Made by a program: the position numbers and the translations under genes. Of a stretch of 64,000 nt of DNA, positions 34,773-43,852 are shown piece by piece. The stretch is taken from the NCBI GenBank assembly GCA_019753235.1, contig JAIELF010000025.1, positions 1-64,000 of the forward strand, written 5' to 3'. The first letter of the stretch is position 1, and the number at the start of each line of letters is the position of its first letter. The DNA is from a bacterium. Lineage in GTDB: Bacteria > Planctomycetota > Planctomycetia > Kolteriales > Kolteriaceae. The notes beneath the pieces were generated by a model that was not told the origin of the DNA, ran no database searches, and was given only the letters and a program-made list of their open reading frames with translations.

Positions 34773-35510
34773 ATGCGACGCATGTTCCTTCGACTGTCGA
34801 TGCTCGGCCTGGCAATCGCGTCGGTTGGATTGACCGGCTGTGCCGAGATCCAGGAACTGAAGATCAATACTCGCAATCGCTACCTTGCGAGCGAAGCGTG
34901 GGAAACCCTTCGCGAAACCAGCGAGTGCATGAACTATGAATCCGATTTTGGTCGAGGGTTTCGGGCGGGCTACTACGACGTTGCCAACGGCGGTAACGGT
35001 TGTCCTCCTCCCCTGCCACCCGAACGATACTGGTCGGTCCGATACATGAGCTTGGTAGGTCGGGAACGAACGGAAGCATGGTTCGCGGGGTTCCGTTACG
35101 GGGCGCTCGTCGCGCAACAAGACGGGATCGGCGTCTTCCTCGAGCTGCCCACCTCGGTTCCGCAAGAATCGACTCGACGAACACTGCCGTTGCCGACGCC
35201 CGAGCAGGTCGAAAACGCGCTTCCCAAAATTTCCAACTCCACCGACGGTTCTGCCCCGACAACCGAGCCCAGCACCGACGATCTAACGCCTGTGCCGTCG
35301 GAACCGAATCCCCCGGGCTCGACGGAGCAGTCGGGTAGCCCGACGCCGAGCACCCCATCGAACAATTCGCTGGAGGGCTCGACGGATCAGTCATTGCCAC
35401 CGCTTGATTCGCCTCTTCTGCCGGACAAGACCACGATCCCCGGAGCCAAGGGAGAGACCCTTCCTCCGGGAGTTCCTTCGAAGTTGAACCCGATCAATCC
35501 GAGCAAGTAG
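34773..35510 (+). CDS. Hypothetical lipoprotein of the polysaccharide export block
   Basis: This is a 245-residue protein. The lipobox-type signal MRRMFLRLSMLGLAIASVGLTGC places Cys23 as the lipidated residue. Residues 24-115 are a conserved-looking globular part (FGRGFRAGYYDVANGGNG, then GRERTEAWFAGFRYG). Residues 120-245 are Pro/Ser/Thr-rich and probably extended. GAGGAAGG precedes the ATG. It ends 19 bases before the Wza-like gene, so it is co-transcribed and probably resides in the cell envelope alongside the exporter. I do not recognise a named family. Confidence 0.75.
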   Translation: MRRMFLRLSMLGLAIASVGLTGCAEIQELKINTRNRYLASEAWETLRETSECMNYESDFGRGFRAGYYDVANGGNGCPPPLPPERYWSVRYMSLVGRERTEAWFAGFRYGALVAQQDGIGVFLELPTSVPQESTRRTLPLPTPEQVENALPKISNSTDGSAPTTEPSTDDLTPVPSEPNPPGSTEQSGSPTPSTPSNNSLEGSTDQSLPPLDSPLLPDKTTIPGAKGETLPPGVPSKLNPINPSK

Positions 35511-35529
35511 TCCAAGGAGTCGACCGGAA

Positions 35530-36876
35530 ATGCGTTGTATCATCCAACGGACGCTCGTTTGGACCCTCTTAGGTGGGTTGGCGGGCATGACAGGCTGCAA
35601 CAACCTCAATCCGCTCACGCGAATCGAAGGGTTGAATGCACGTCGACTCCCCGACAGCGTGCTCGCAGGGCGTCGAGCCGACTTGGAACCGATCGACTAC
35701 GTCCTCCTGCGACAAGATCCGCCAAAGGATTATCTCCTCGATGAGGATGATACGCTGGGCGTTTACATTGAAGGTTTCCTGGGTGAAGCCAATCAGCCTC
35801 CTCCTTACTTGGCCGACCCCATCGGCAATACGCCTCCAGCCGTCGGTTATCCGATCCCGCTGCAAGCGGGCGGAACGCTCACGCTACCGCTGCTTAAAGA
35901 ACCACTTCAACTCAAGGGAAAAACGATCATCCAGGCTCAAGAGGCGATTCGCCAAGCCTATTCTGAACAAGGATTGATCCAGTCCGACGACGAGGCCGAG
36001 CGGAAGGGATACCGAATTCTGGTTTCGCTTTACCGGCCTCGAACGTATCAGGTTCTCGTCATCCGCGAAGATGGTGGTGGACAGCTCGGCCAATCACGAG
36101 GGAATGATCGATCGCAAGTCCGAGAGCAAACCTTTAGCACCGAGCGAGGAACGGGCTTTATCCTCGATATGCCCGCGTATGAAAACGACGTCCTCCGCGC
36201 GCTCATGGAAACGGGCGGCTTGCCCGGTAATGATGCGCGGGCCGAGGTCCGTGTTCTGAAGGGAACCTTCAAGTACGCGGCGGCCAAGGCTCAACTCCGT
36301 GCCGAGGCTCTCAAAAACCTTGAGGCTTGTGAACTCGCGCCGAAAGATTCGCGGGACCCGAATATCGTGGTCATCCCAACACGGTTGCGACCGACGGAAG
36401 CCCCCACGTTTACGCCCAATGACATTCTGTTGGGTGAAGGTGACGTCGTCGTCGTGGAAGAACGGCAGCGCGATATCTTCTACACCGGCGGACTTTTGGG
36501 TGGTGCCGAGGTCACGCTTCCTCGCGATTACGATCTCGATATCTTGGCAGCCGTCGCGATTGCCGGCGGTCAGATCGGCGGTGGAATTCGATTCGGACAG
36601 GGTGGTAACTTCTCGGGCTTCGGAAACGGAGCGAATCTTCGAGGAAGCACCGTCGCCGCTTCCGAAGTCACCGTCATCCGAGAGGCTCCTGGACAGAAGC
36701 AAATCTCCATCAAGATCAACCTTCGACGAGCTTTGGCCGACCCCAGCCAGCGTTTGCTCATCAAGCCGGGCGATGTCCTCGTCCTCGATTACACGCCGCT
36801 GGAAGTCTGGGAAAACCTGATCCTCAATACTTTCCCGTTCAATACCTTGTTCGATCGGCTGATCTTCAATCGATAG
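35530..36876 (+). CDS. Wza-like polysaccharide export lipoprotein
   Basis: This is a 448-residue protein. The N-terminus has a lipobox (GLAGMTGC, Cys23). The polysaccharide export domain starts near 75 (DTLGVYIEGFLG) and continues through LQAGGTLTLPLLKEPLQLKGKTI, then AQEAIRQAYSEQ. SLBB-like segments follow, including VLRALMETGGLPG and VEERQRDIFYTGG, and the tail is LLIKPGDVLVLDY. Such proteins form the periplasmic and outer-membrane channel for capsule or exopolysaccharide. AAGGAG and GGAA lie upstream. The usual inner-membrane partner (Wzc) is not in the window. Confidence 0.9.
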   Translation: MRCIIQRTLVWTLLGGLAGMTGCNNLNPLTRIEGLNARRLPDSVLAGRRADLEPIDYVLLRQDPPKDYLLDEDDTLGVYIEGFLGEANQPPPYLADPIGNTPPAVGYPIPLQAGGTLTLPLLKEPLQLKGKTIIQAQEAIRQAYSEQGLIQSDDEAERKGYRILVSLYRPRTYQVLVIREDGGGQLGQSRGNDRSQVREQTFSTERGTGFILDMPAYENDVLRALMETGGLPGNDARAEVRVLKGTFKYAAAKAQLRAEALKNLEACELAPKDSRDPNIVVIPTRLRPTEAPTFTPNDILLGEGDVVVVEERQRDIFYTGGLLGGAEVTLPRDYDLDILAAVAIAGGQIGGGIRFGQGGNFSGFGNGANLRGSTVAASEVTVIREAPGQKQISIKINLRRALADPSQRLLIKPGDVLVLDYTPLEVWENLILNTFPFNTLFDRLIFNR

Positions 36877-36953
36877 CCTGATCAATTCCCGCCTCGCGGG
36901 TGGGGTTCTTCGAGAACTCTCCTCGCGAAGCGGGTTTGGGAATATGAAGTTCG

Positions 36954-36991
36954 CCATGCCGATCGGTCGATGATGTGATTGATCGGCATGG
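36954..36991. promoter_or_regulatory. 11-bp inverted repeat after the export gene
   Basis: CCATGCCGATC (36954-36964) and GATCGGCATGG (36981-36991) are perfect arms around 16 bases. The repeat begins 78 bases after the Wza stop and 45 before the ATG at 37036. It has no T-run, so an mRNA hairpin or protein site is as likely as termination. Confidence 0.5.
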
Positions 36992-37035
36992 GACCTGCGA
37001 ATCCCTTCATGGCCGATCGAGGCAGAGGATCGAAC

Positions 37036-37464
37036 ATGTCGCCCGGATGGTGGGAAGACTGGCCCTGGCGTCGTCGCGATGCCCACCTGTTCCCCAATTC
37101 CCAAAGCCAAACCGCAAAAGCAACCCCGGTCCTCGTCATCATGCCCACCGACTGGGCTCATCTCTGGAGCGAGATTCGTCGGTGGCATGAAACTTCGCTT
37201 GCCCCGCGCATCCGGGTCACGATCGCCCCCCCTTTGGGACCGCTCCATTTTCTGCTCGACGCAGACGCGGAAGACTTTCATCTTGTGTTTGCCGTCACGC
37301 CGATCGTGGTGCAGGGAATCCCAATTGGTCAGGTCGAGATCGGCATCCCCCGCACCTCGGGGGACGTTTCGCTTGCCGTTCGCGAGGCCGACGACTGGGC
37401 GCAAGCGATTGCGGGGCTACTGTCGGGGCAATCCCCCCCCCAAATGCTCCGCCGAGCCGGCTAA
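37036..37464 (+). CDS. Small protein of unknown function in the polysaccharide block
   Basis: This is 142 residues from ATG 37036, which has AGAGGATC upstream; the frame is open back to 36979, but those starts lie inside an inverted repeat. The N-terminus is Trp/Arg-rich (SPGWWEDWPWRRRDAH). A compact region follows (PVLVIMPTDWAHLWSEIRRWHE, then GPLHFLLDADAEDFHLVF). There is no signal peptide or recognised domain. A long antisense frame covers the same DNA but looks like a shadow of the export gene. It sits between the Wza-like and glycosyltransferase genes, suggesting a link to glycan assembly. Confidence 0.5.
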   Translation: MSPGWWEDWPWRRRDAHLFPNSQSQTAKATPVLVIMPTDWAHLWSEIRRWHETSLAPRIRVTIAPPLGPLHFLLDADAEDFHLVFAVTPIVVQGIPIGQVEIGIPRTSGDVSLAVREADDWAQAIAGLLSGQSPPQMLRRAG

Positions 37465-37790
37465 TTCATTTCTCCATCGGATTGATCTTCTTTCGAGCCG
37501 AAACTAACGTCGGGCCCAAAACAGGCCCTCCCGGCATCGCCAGACTCGCTGGGAGAAGTCTCCCGAAAGTCACGATATGGGACATCTCGTCTGGGCGCCT
37601 CGAAACCCTTGGCCTGACGAAGTAAACTGATCAAGCAAGACGCGCGGGAGCCCGGAGGCGTTCGCCTCGCAGGGACGGAGAGGTTTACTCCCATCAGGGC
37701 GTGTCGCCCTCTGCCCCGAAGTTTTTTTCCTCGAAGGTCTTTTCCTTTCGGGAAGTGCACGGAACTCGTTAGGAAACAGAAACGTCCTCC
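37465..37790. other. Hairpin-rich intergenic region before the first glycosyltransferase
   Basis: No gene is seen in 326 bases, but several hairpins are: GGGCC/GGCCC (37512-37528), GGGAG/CTCCC (37551-37564), and an AGTAAAC/GTTTACT pair (37621-37627, 37683-37689). The last encloses GAGGCG/CGCCTC (37655-37668). AGGGCG/CGCCCT (37696-37710) is followed by TTTTTTT at 37722. The last could be a terminator. The whole may be a structured leader of the downstream genes. Confidence 0.5.
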
Positions 37791-39059
37791 ATGACCAGCG
37801 AATCACCATCATCCGAGGCACGGCGGGTTCTGTTTCTGAACCGATCCTATTGGCCCGATGCGGAAGCGACTGGCCAACTCCTTACGGAACTTTGCGAGGA
37901 TCTAGCCGAGAACGCTTTCGATGTTGCCGTCGTCTGCGGCCAGCCGAACCAGAATCCCGGCAACGTCGATTTTCGTCGATCAGGAATGGAAAAACGGAAC
38001 GGCGTCGAGATTCATCGCGTCTTCAACTTTCGGCTCGATAAAGCCAACATCTTTGGCCGAGCCATCAATCTGCTCAGCTACTTAGCGACGAGCACGGTTC
38101 GCTCGCTCATGGTTCGCGGACCCGATGTGGTCGTCGTCGAAACCGATCCTCCCCTGCTTTGCTACTTGGGGCTTCTGTTGTCGTGGTGGTTCAAAGCGAA
38201 ACTGGTGGTCTATCTTCAGGACATCTACCCGGATGTCGCCCTCAAGCTGGGTAAACTGAAAGAGGGTTTGTTCTACCGCTTTCTTGCTTCCACCATGCAC
38301 GGGGCCTATCGCCGAGCCGATCACGTTGTCGTTCTCAGCGAGGATATGCGCGAGCTTTTGCTCGAATTTGGCGTCCCTGCCGATCGCATCTCCATCATCC
38401 CCAATTGGATCGATACCCAACTCGTTTTCCCGGCGAAGAAGGGAAACGCCTTGCGGGGTCGGCAAGGATGGACGAATGATTTCGTGGTGATGTACTCGGG
38501 CAACCTGGGCCTGTCCCAGCGATTGGAACATCTTCTGGACGCGGCCGACCGATTGCGAAACGTCCCCGGAATTCGATTTGTCTTGATTGGCGACGGAGCT
38601 TCGAAAAAGGATCTGGTTGCCCTCGCCGAGGTCAAGAAACTGAGCAATATCGAGTTTCTTCCCTACCAGCCGAAGGGGGATCTCGCCGTCAGCCTATCGG
38701 CCGCGGATCTGCACTACGTTGTTTTGGATCCGATGATTGCCGGTTGTTTGATGCCGAGCAAGATTTACGGCATCCTCGCCTCGGGGTCGGCCATGTTGTT
38801 GGCCAGCAGCGACGGCTGCGAACTGGCGCGGACCGTACGCGAAAACGATGTCGGCTATGTCGTTGCCTTCGGTGATGGCGAAGCATTGGCCGAGCGGGTC
38901 GAATGGAGCCATCGTCACCGGGACGAACTCGTCGAAATGGGCGAACGCGCTCGCCGATTGGCGGTCGAACAATACGATCGATCGTATATCACCCGCACGT
39001 TCGGGGAACTGCTGCTGGCGATCGCCTGCGGCGAGGGGGCCACTCTCCGTAGGTCATAG
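37791..39059 (+). CDS. WbuB-like glycosyltransferase, family 4
   Basis: This is a 422-residue GT-B glycosyltransferase. The N-terminal domain has LNRSYWPDAEATGQLLTEL and the WbuB-type YLQDIYPDVALKLG. The hinge region reads RISIIPNWID, followed by the nucleotide-sugar domain with VMYSGNLGLSQRLEHLLDAADRL, VLIGDGASKKDL and PSKIYGILASGSAMLLA. WbuB-like enzymes transfer deoxy-sugars such as FucNAc to lipid-linked precursors, which suits the GDP-deoxyhexose genes just downstream. There is no signal peptide and it is membrane-associated at most. The Shine-Dalgarno is weak. Confidence 0.9.
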   Translation: MTSESPSSEARRVLFLNRSYWPDAEATGQLLTELCEDLAENAFDVAVVCGQPNQNPGNVDFRRSGMEKRNGVEIHRVFNFRLDKANIFGRAINLLSYLATSTVRSLMVRGPDVVVVETDPPLLCYLGLLLSWWFKAKLVVYLQDIYPDVALKLGKLKEGLFYRFLASTMHGAYRRADHVVVLSEDMRELLLEFGVPADRISIIPNWIDTQLVFPAKKGNALRGRQGWTNDFVVMYSGNLGLSQRLEHLLDAADRLRNVPGIRFVLIGDGASKKDLVALAEVKKLSNIEFLPYQPKGDLAVSLSAADLHYVVLDPMIAGCLMPSKIYGILASGSAMLLASSDGCELARTVRENDVGYVVAFGDGEALAERVEWSHRHRDELVEMGERARRLAVEQYDRSYITRTFGELLLAIACGEGATLRRS

Positions 39060-39281
39060 CCCTAGCGAGGTTGCGTGGGGTTGGGGTACGCTGTTTGGGC
39101 CCGAAAACGACTCTTTTGGGACCAGAAATCAGCCCCATAAGTGGTTTTGGACAGTATGTTTTACTTTCGAAAGTTCTTCGGACGGCGGGCGGTCGGCCAG
39201 CAGGTACGCTCGTTGGCCAGGACAGATTTGTAAAACAGAGCGTCCGAATCAGAGTCCCGAAGAGTAACAGGAGCGTCGAGC

Positions 39282-40241
39282 ATGGCGACCGGTGCGATTG
39301 GCGGACGTCGGATTCTTGTGACCGGTGGTGCTGGCTTTCTGGGCCGGCACGTCTGCCAAGCGCTCGAGTCTTACAAGCCAAGCGACATTTTCGTCCCTCG
39401 CAGCAAAGATCACGACCTTCGGCAGCCTGACGTCGTTCGAAAGGTCTTGGCAAACTATAAGCCACAAATCGTGATTCACTTGGCCGCCGTCGTCGGTGGG
39501 ATCGGCGCGAATCGCGAGAATCCCGGAAAGTACTTTTACGACAACGCGGTCATGGGCATCCATCTCATGGAAGAGGCCCGTCTGATCGGCGTCGAAAAAT
39601 ATGTGCAGGCCGGCACCATCTGTGCCTATCCGAAGTTTACCCCCGTCCCCTTCAAAGAGGACGATCTTTGGAATGGTTACCCCGAGGAAACCAACGCCCC
39701 TTACGGCGTCGCGAAGAAGGCTCTGATCGTGCAGGCACAGTCGTACCGCCAACAGTACGGCATGCACGCGATCAGCTTGCTTCCCGTCAACTTGTATGGT
39801 CCCTGGGACAATTTCGATCTGCAATCAAGTCACGTCATTCCCGCGCTGATTCGAAAAGTCGTCGAGGCAAAAGAACGCAAGTCTCCATTCATCGAAGCCT
39901 GGGGAACCGGGAGCGCCTCGCGCGAGTTTCTTTTTGTGCGCGATGCCGCCCAGGGAATCGTGCTTGGAACCGACGGCTACGACAAACCCGATCCGGTCAA
40001 TCTCGGCTCGGGTTACGAGATCACCATTCGCGATCTGACCAACCTCATCTGCGAGTTGGCCGGCTATCCGGGGGAAATCCGTTGGGACCCGACCAAGCCG
40101 GACGGTCAGCCGAGACGATGCCTCGACACGACCCGTGCCAAAGCGGAGTTCGGTTTTGTCGCGAAGACAAGCTTGCGTGATGGGATCTTGGAAACGATCG
40201 ATTGGTATCAGAAGAATAAGGCAGCGATTGGAATAGCTTAA
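39282..40241 (+). CDS. GDP-L-fucose synthase-like NAD-dependent epimerase/reductase
   Basis: This is a 319-residue extended SDR enzyme. The cofactor motif is [11 protein letters not shown] (13-23), the inner segment is [13 protein letters not shown] (67-79) as in GDP-fucose synthases, and the catalytic region reads AGTICAYP followed by PYGVAKKA (YxxxK). A Thr stands where Fcl enzymes keep Ser (usually GSSCIYP). It would turn GDP-4-keto-6-deoxymannose into GDP-fucose. CAGGAG precedes the ATG. It is followed by gmd, 59 bases away, which supports this pathway. Confidence 0.87.
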   Translation: MATGAIGGRRILVTGGAGFLGRHVCQALESYKPSDIFVPRSKDHDLRQPDVVRKVLANYKPQIVIHLAAVVGGIGANRENPGKYFYDNAVMGIHLMEEARLIGVEKYVQAGTICAYPKFTPVPFKEDDLWNGYPEETNAPYGVAKKALIVQAQSYRQQYGMHAISLLPVNLYGPWDNFDLQSSHVIPALIRKVVEAKERKSPFIEAWGTGSASREFLFVRDAAQGIVLGTDGYDKPDPVNLGSGYEITIRDLTNLICELAGYPGEIRWDPTKPDGQPRRCLDTTRAKAEFGFVAKTSLRDGILETIDWYQKNKAAIGIA

Positions 40242-40300
40242 AAGCGAAACAACCGAGCCTTTCCCGTGAACCCCCTCGAAAAAAGGGCAAGAGTTTAGCT

Positions 40301-41326
40301 ATGAGCAGCAAACGAGCACTCGTCACCGGTATCACCGGGCAAGATGGTTCCTACCTGGCCGAGCTTCTCCTCGAAAAGGGGTACGAAGTCCACGGGATGG
40401 TTCGCCGAGCCAGCAGCTTCAATACCGGCCGAATCGAACACCTCTATCAAGATCCTCACGCGCCGGGGACAAAGCTTTTTCTGCATTACGGCGACCTGAC
40501 CGATAGCGGCGCTCTGACCGACATCATCCTGGGGGTCGAGCCGGACGAGGTTTACAACCTCGGCGCCCAAAGCCATGTCCGCGTTTCGTTCGACCAACCT
40601 CTTTACACGGTCGACTCCGGCGCCCTTGGGACGCTGCGAGTTTTGGAAGCGGTTCGCCATCTCAACAAGAAGAAAGAGGTTCGCCTTTACCAAGCCTCTT
40701 CCAGCGAAATGTACGGCAAGGTTCTTGAAGTTCCGCAGAGCGAGGAGACACCGTTCTATCCCCGAAGCCCCTACGCGTGCGGGAAAGTCTTTTCGTTCTT
40801 TCAAGTGCAGAACTACCGCGAGGCATACGGTCTTTACGCCTGCAACGGTATCCTCTTTAATCACGAGTCCCCAAGGCGAGGCGAAACGTTCGTCACTCGC
40901 AAGATCACCAGGGCCGCCACCCGCATCAAAGAAGGTCTGCAAAAGAATCTCTATCTGGGCAACATCGACGCCAAACGGGACTGGGGCTACGCCAAGGACT
41001 ACGTCGAAGCGATGTGGTTGATGCTTCAGCAAAAGGAAGCCGACGACTACGTCATCGCGACTGGCGAGACACACAAGGTCTCCGAATTCCTGGACAAGAC
41101 GTTCACGCTCCTGGGGCTCGATTGGAAAGAACTCGTCAAGACCGACGAACGCTACTTGCGGCCGACGGAAGTCGATCTGCTTCTCGGCGACCCTACCAAA
41201 GCCAAGGAAAAGCTTGGCTGGTCGCCTCGCACGTCGTTCGATGAGCTCGTCAAAATCATGGTCGAAGCCGACTGGGACATCGCGAAAGAAGAGAAAGCGA
41301 TGCAAGCTCATCGAAAAGCTCGCTAG
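40301..41326 (+). CDS. gmd: GDP-mannose 4,6-dehydratase
   Basis: This is a 341-residue extended SDR with canonical Gmd features. They are [20 protein letters not shown] (8-27), [28 protein letters not shown], the catalytic SSSEMYGK, and Y-A-C-G-K (YxxxK) instead of the common [21 protein letters not shown] contacts the GDP-sugar, and [14 protein letters not shown] closes the site. It makes GDP-4-keto-6-deoxymannose, the precursor of GDP-fucose and other 6-deoxyhexoses. It is directly downstream of the Fcl-like gene. A more divergent paralogue is at 54218. Confidence 0.95.
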   Translation: MSSKRALVTGITGQDGSYLAELLLEKGYEVHGMVRRASSFNTGRIEHLYQDPHAPGTKLFLHYGDLTDSGALTDIILGVEPDEVYNLGAQSHVRVSFDQPLYTVDSGALGTLRVLEAVRHLNKKKEVRLYQASSSEMYGKVLEVPQSEETPFYPRSPYACGKVFSFFQVQNYREAYGLYACNGILFNHESPRRGETFVTRKITRAATRIKEGLQKNLYLGNIDAKRDWGYAKDYVEAMWLMLQQKEADDYVIATGETHKVSEFLDKTFTLLGLDWKELVKTDERYLRPTEVDLLLGDPTKAKEKLGWSPRTSFDELVKIMVEADWDIAKEEKAMQAHRKAR

Positions 41327-41382
41327 GTGGCCCATCGCGCGAGTTCCTTGCCGGTCGCGATCAATGCCCTGTAGGTGAAATC

Positions 41383-42396
41383 ATGATCGGAGCCGATGCC
41401 GGCGGTTGGACGCTTGCCAGGCAGTCGGTCCGGTCGATGTCGCTATTCCTGGCGATCGCCGTCGTCTTTTGGCTTTTCTTTTGGCTCATTTGGACGGAGC
41501 TACCGTTCTTACGGAACGGAACCCGCGTCATCGTCGATGCCAAACGAGAGTTCATCGCGCACGGTCATCTCTTCGATTCGATTAAACCCGCGCCCAACCG
41601 CGTTGCGTTTTTCGGCCATAGCCGAGTCCTGTCGGGATTCATTCCCGATCTGTTCGATTCTCTCTCTCAGGGAAGGACCGAGTCCTACAACCTCGGCATG
41701 CCGGGCGAGGCGGCGTTTCTCCCCCGATTGGAAGAGGTGCTGGCCGCGGGTCATCGTCCCACTCATGTCTTTCTGATTCTTGCCTGGCCCGCTGATGAGT
41801 TCACGCCCAGCATCTGGCGATGGTTCGGAGGTGACCAGCCGCTGATCGAGAAGGCATTCCCCTTTCAACCGCTTGCCCGTGATGCGATCGCCTTTCTCGC
41901 CCGGGCTCCAAGCCAAGGTGGCATCCGGGCGTTCTATCGACACTCGCAAAAGTCCGCCGAGAAGACGATCGCGGATCGCGGCTACTACTTCATCGAATCG
42001 CAAAGCCTTTTTTCCGACCATCGCCTCCCAGAGAACTACAACCATCCCTCCGATCACCCCGACCGAATCGACCCGCGCGAAGTTCCCAGCAAAGGGGCCC
42101 CGATCGAGCGAATCGCCCGCTTGGCCCAAGAGCACCATTTTCGCGTGATTCTCGTTCCCAACTATCGACGAGAAAAGCAAGCCGGCCCGCCGCCGAGCGT
42201 GAACGAGAAGACGCTCGCCGCACTTCGCGATCGACCCCTCTTCGACATCGTGGGCCCCGACTATATTCGTTATCCCAACGCCCTCTTTTCCGACCGCGTT
42301 CATCTGAATCCCGACGGGGCCGATCGTTACACGCGTGATCTCTGGGAGGTAACCCAGCATCTTTTCTCCAACTCCACCGGCGAGCGAGATCCCTAA
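41383..42396 (+). CDS. SGNH-hydrolase-like membrane protein, probable O-acetylation partner
   Basis: This is a 337-residue protein with one N-terminal transmembrane segment (about 20-42), leaving the rest outside the cytoplasm. SGNH-type catalytic positions are visible: FFGHSRVLSGF (Ser76), the middle block AWPADEF, and DRVHLNPDGADRY near 305-317, providing Asp and His. Similar proteins (AlgJ/AlgX, DltD-like) pass acyl groups to polysaccharides together with an MBOAT protein. The MBOAT gene begins 5 bases after this stop, making the pairing strong. GGTG lies before the ATG at 41383. Confidence 0.8.
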   Translation: MIGADAGGWTLARQSVRSMSLFLAIAVVFWLFFWLIWTELPFLRNGTRVIVDAKREFIAHGHLFDSIKPAPNRVAFFGHSRVLSGFIPDLFDSLSQGRTESYNLGMPGEAAFLPRLEEVLAAGHRPTHVFLILAWPADEFTPSIWRWFGGDQPLIEKAFPFQPLARDAIAFLARAPSQGGIRAFYRHSQKSAEKTIADRGYYFIESQSLFSDHRLPENYNHPSDHPDRIDPREVPSKGAPIERIARLAQEHHFRVILVPNYRREKQAGPPPSVNEKTLAALRDRPLFDIVGPDYIRYPNALFSDRVHLNPDGADRYTRDLWEVTQHLFSNSTGERDP

Positions 42397-42401
42397 ACGA
42401 A

Positions 42402-43844
42402 ATGCTTTTCAACTCGCTGCAATTCGTGATTTTCTTTCCGATCCTCTGGGCGATCTATCTAGCGGTCCCCTTCCCTCGTCGGTACTTGGTTTTGCTGATC
42501 GGAAGTCTGTACTTCTATGCCGCCTATCGGCCCATCCATGTCTTGCTTTTGATGGTGACGCTCGTTGTGGATTACCTCGCGGGAAGAGCGCTCGAGCGAT
42601 GGCGCGAACCGCGCGCCGGCTGGTTGATCGCGGCCACCAGTCTCACGGTCAATCTCGGCATCTTATTCACCTTCAAATACCTCGGCTTCGCGATCGATTC
42701 GTTGAATGCGTTCCTATCCTGGACTCATGGAAGCCCGCCATTTTCTTCCGTGCATCTGGATCTACCGGTCGGGATCTCTTTCTACACGTTTCAGAGTTTG
42801 AGCTACGTCCTTGATGCTCGGCGCGGGCAAGTCGCCATCGAACGAAACCCGCTTATGTACTTCACGTACGTTTCGTTCTTCCCGCAACTGGTCGCGGGCC
42901 CGATCGAACGGGCCGGGCACCTGTTGCCACAATTTCGTCGCCCGCGTCAACTCGATTTCAGCGCGGTTCGCTCTTCGATGCAGATCATTCTTTGGGGGCT
43001 ATTCAAAAAGGTCGTCCTTGCCGACAACGCCCGGGTGGTCGTCGAAACGGTCTATGCCAACCCCGAGCAATTCACCGGTATCGGCTTGGCAACCGCGACA
43101 CTGTTTTTTGCGTTCCAAATCTATGGCGATTTTTCAGGATACACAGACATCGCAATCGGGATCGCTCGGCTGCTCGGCTTCGAACTGATGGCGAACTTTC
43201 GGCAACCCTATCTCGCGCGAAGCATCCCCGAGTTCTGGCAGCGATGGCATATCTCCCTCACCACTTGGTTTCGCGACTACATCTACATTCCGCTGGGGGG
43301 CAATCGAAAAGGAGATCTCCTCTGGGCCAGAAACGTCATCATCGTCTTTTTGTTGAGCGGACTCTGGCACGGCGCCAATTGGACTTTCATCGCCTGGGGA
43401 GCCCTTCACGCTAGCTACTTCTTAATCGGTCGAGCCGTCGATACCGGTCGAGTCTTCCTAGAACGCCGATTCTCGTCGTTGCGAATCATCCTTCGCTGGC
43501 GGTTCCTTGAATGGGCAAGCACGATGGGGCTGGTGCTCATCGGCTGGGTTTTCTTTCGCGCAACCTCGATCGATCAAGCGGTCGATATCACTCGCCGATT
43601 GCTGCAGCCGGGCCCCGTGGGGGAACTGTTTCAACTGGGCCTATCGCGGATCGATTTCGCCTTGGCGACGCTTTGGATTCTGATCGTGATGCTTGTCGAT
43701 CGACAACTCGATCGACCCGTTCCGTGGGTGACACGGCAATGGCAACGTCGCGTCGTTCGTCATGTCTGCTATCAGTTCCTCTTCTGGACGATTATCTTTT
43801 TCGGCGTCTTCGAGTCGGTGAAGTTTATTTACTTCACTTTTTGA
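42402..43844 (+). CDS. MBOAT family O-acyltransferase (AlgI-like)
   Basis: This is a 480-residue polytopic membrane protein matching AlgI. The catalytic histidines are H283 in RWHISLTTWFRDYIYIPLGG and H323 in LSGLWHGANW. Family segments VGISFYTFQSLSYVLDARRG (123-142) and FFPQLVAGPIERAGHLLPQF (159-178) are intact. The enzyme moves acyl groups, usually acetyl, across the membrane to the partner SGNH protein for glycan O-acylation. It is the last gene of the rightward block and converges on the DUF218 gene, with 8 bases between stops. Confidence 0.95.
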   Translation: MLFNSLQFVIFFPILWAIYLAVPFPRRYLVLLIGSLYFYAAYRPIHVLLLMVTLVVDYLAGRALERWREPRAGWLIAATSLTVNLGILFTFKYLGFAIDSLNAFLSWTHGSPPFSSVHLDLPVGISFYTFQSLSYVLDARRGQVAIERNPLMYFTYVSFFPQLVAGPIERAGHLLPQFRRPRQLDFSAVRSSMQIILWGLFKKVVLADNARVVVETVYANPEQFTGIGLATATLFFAFQIYGDFSGYTDIAIGIARLLGFELMANFRQPYLARSIPEFWQRWHISLTTWFRDYIYIPLGGNRKGDLLWARNVIIVFLLSGLWHGANWTFIAWGALHASYFLIGRAVDTGRVFLERRFSSLRIILRWRFLEWASTMGLVLIGWVFFRATSIDQAVDITRRLLQPGPVGELFQLGLSRIDFALATLWILIVMLVDRQLDRPVPWVTRQWQRRVVRHVCYQFLFWTIIFFGVFESVKFIYFTF

Positions 43845-43852
43845 AATGACTC

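Noticed and set aside
36094-37404. 436-codon leftward frame across the Wza-like gene
   Set aside because: It is Arg/Asp/Gly-rich with no domain, and is antisense to a clear polysaccharide export gene. Long antisense frames are common in GC-rich coding DNA.
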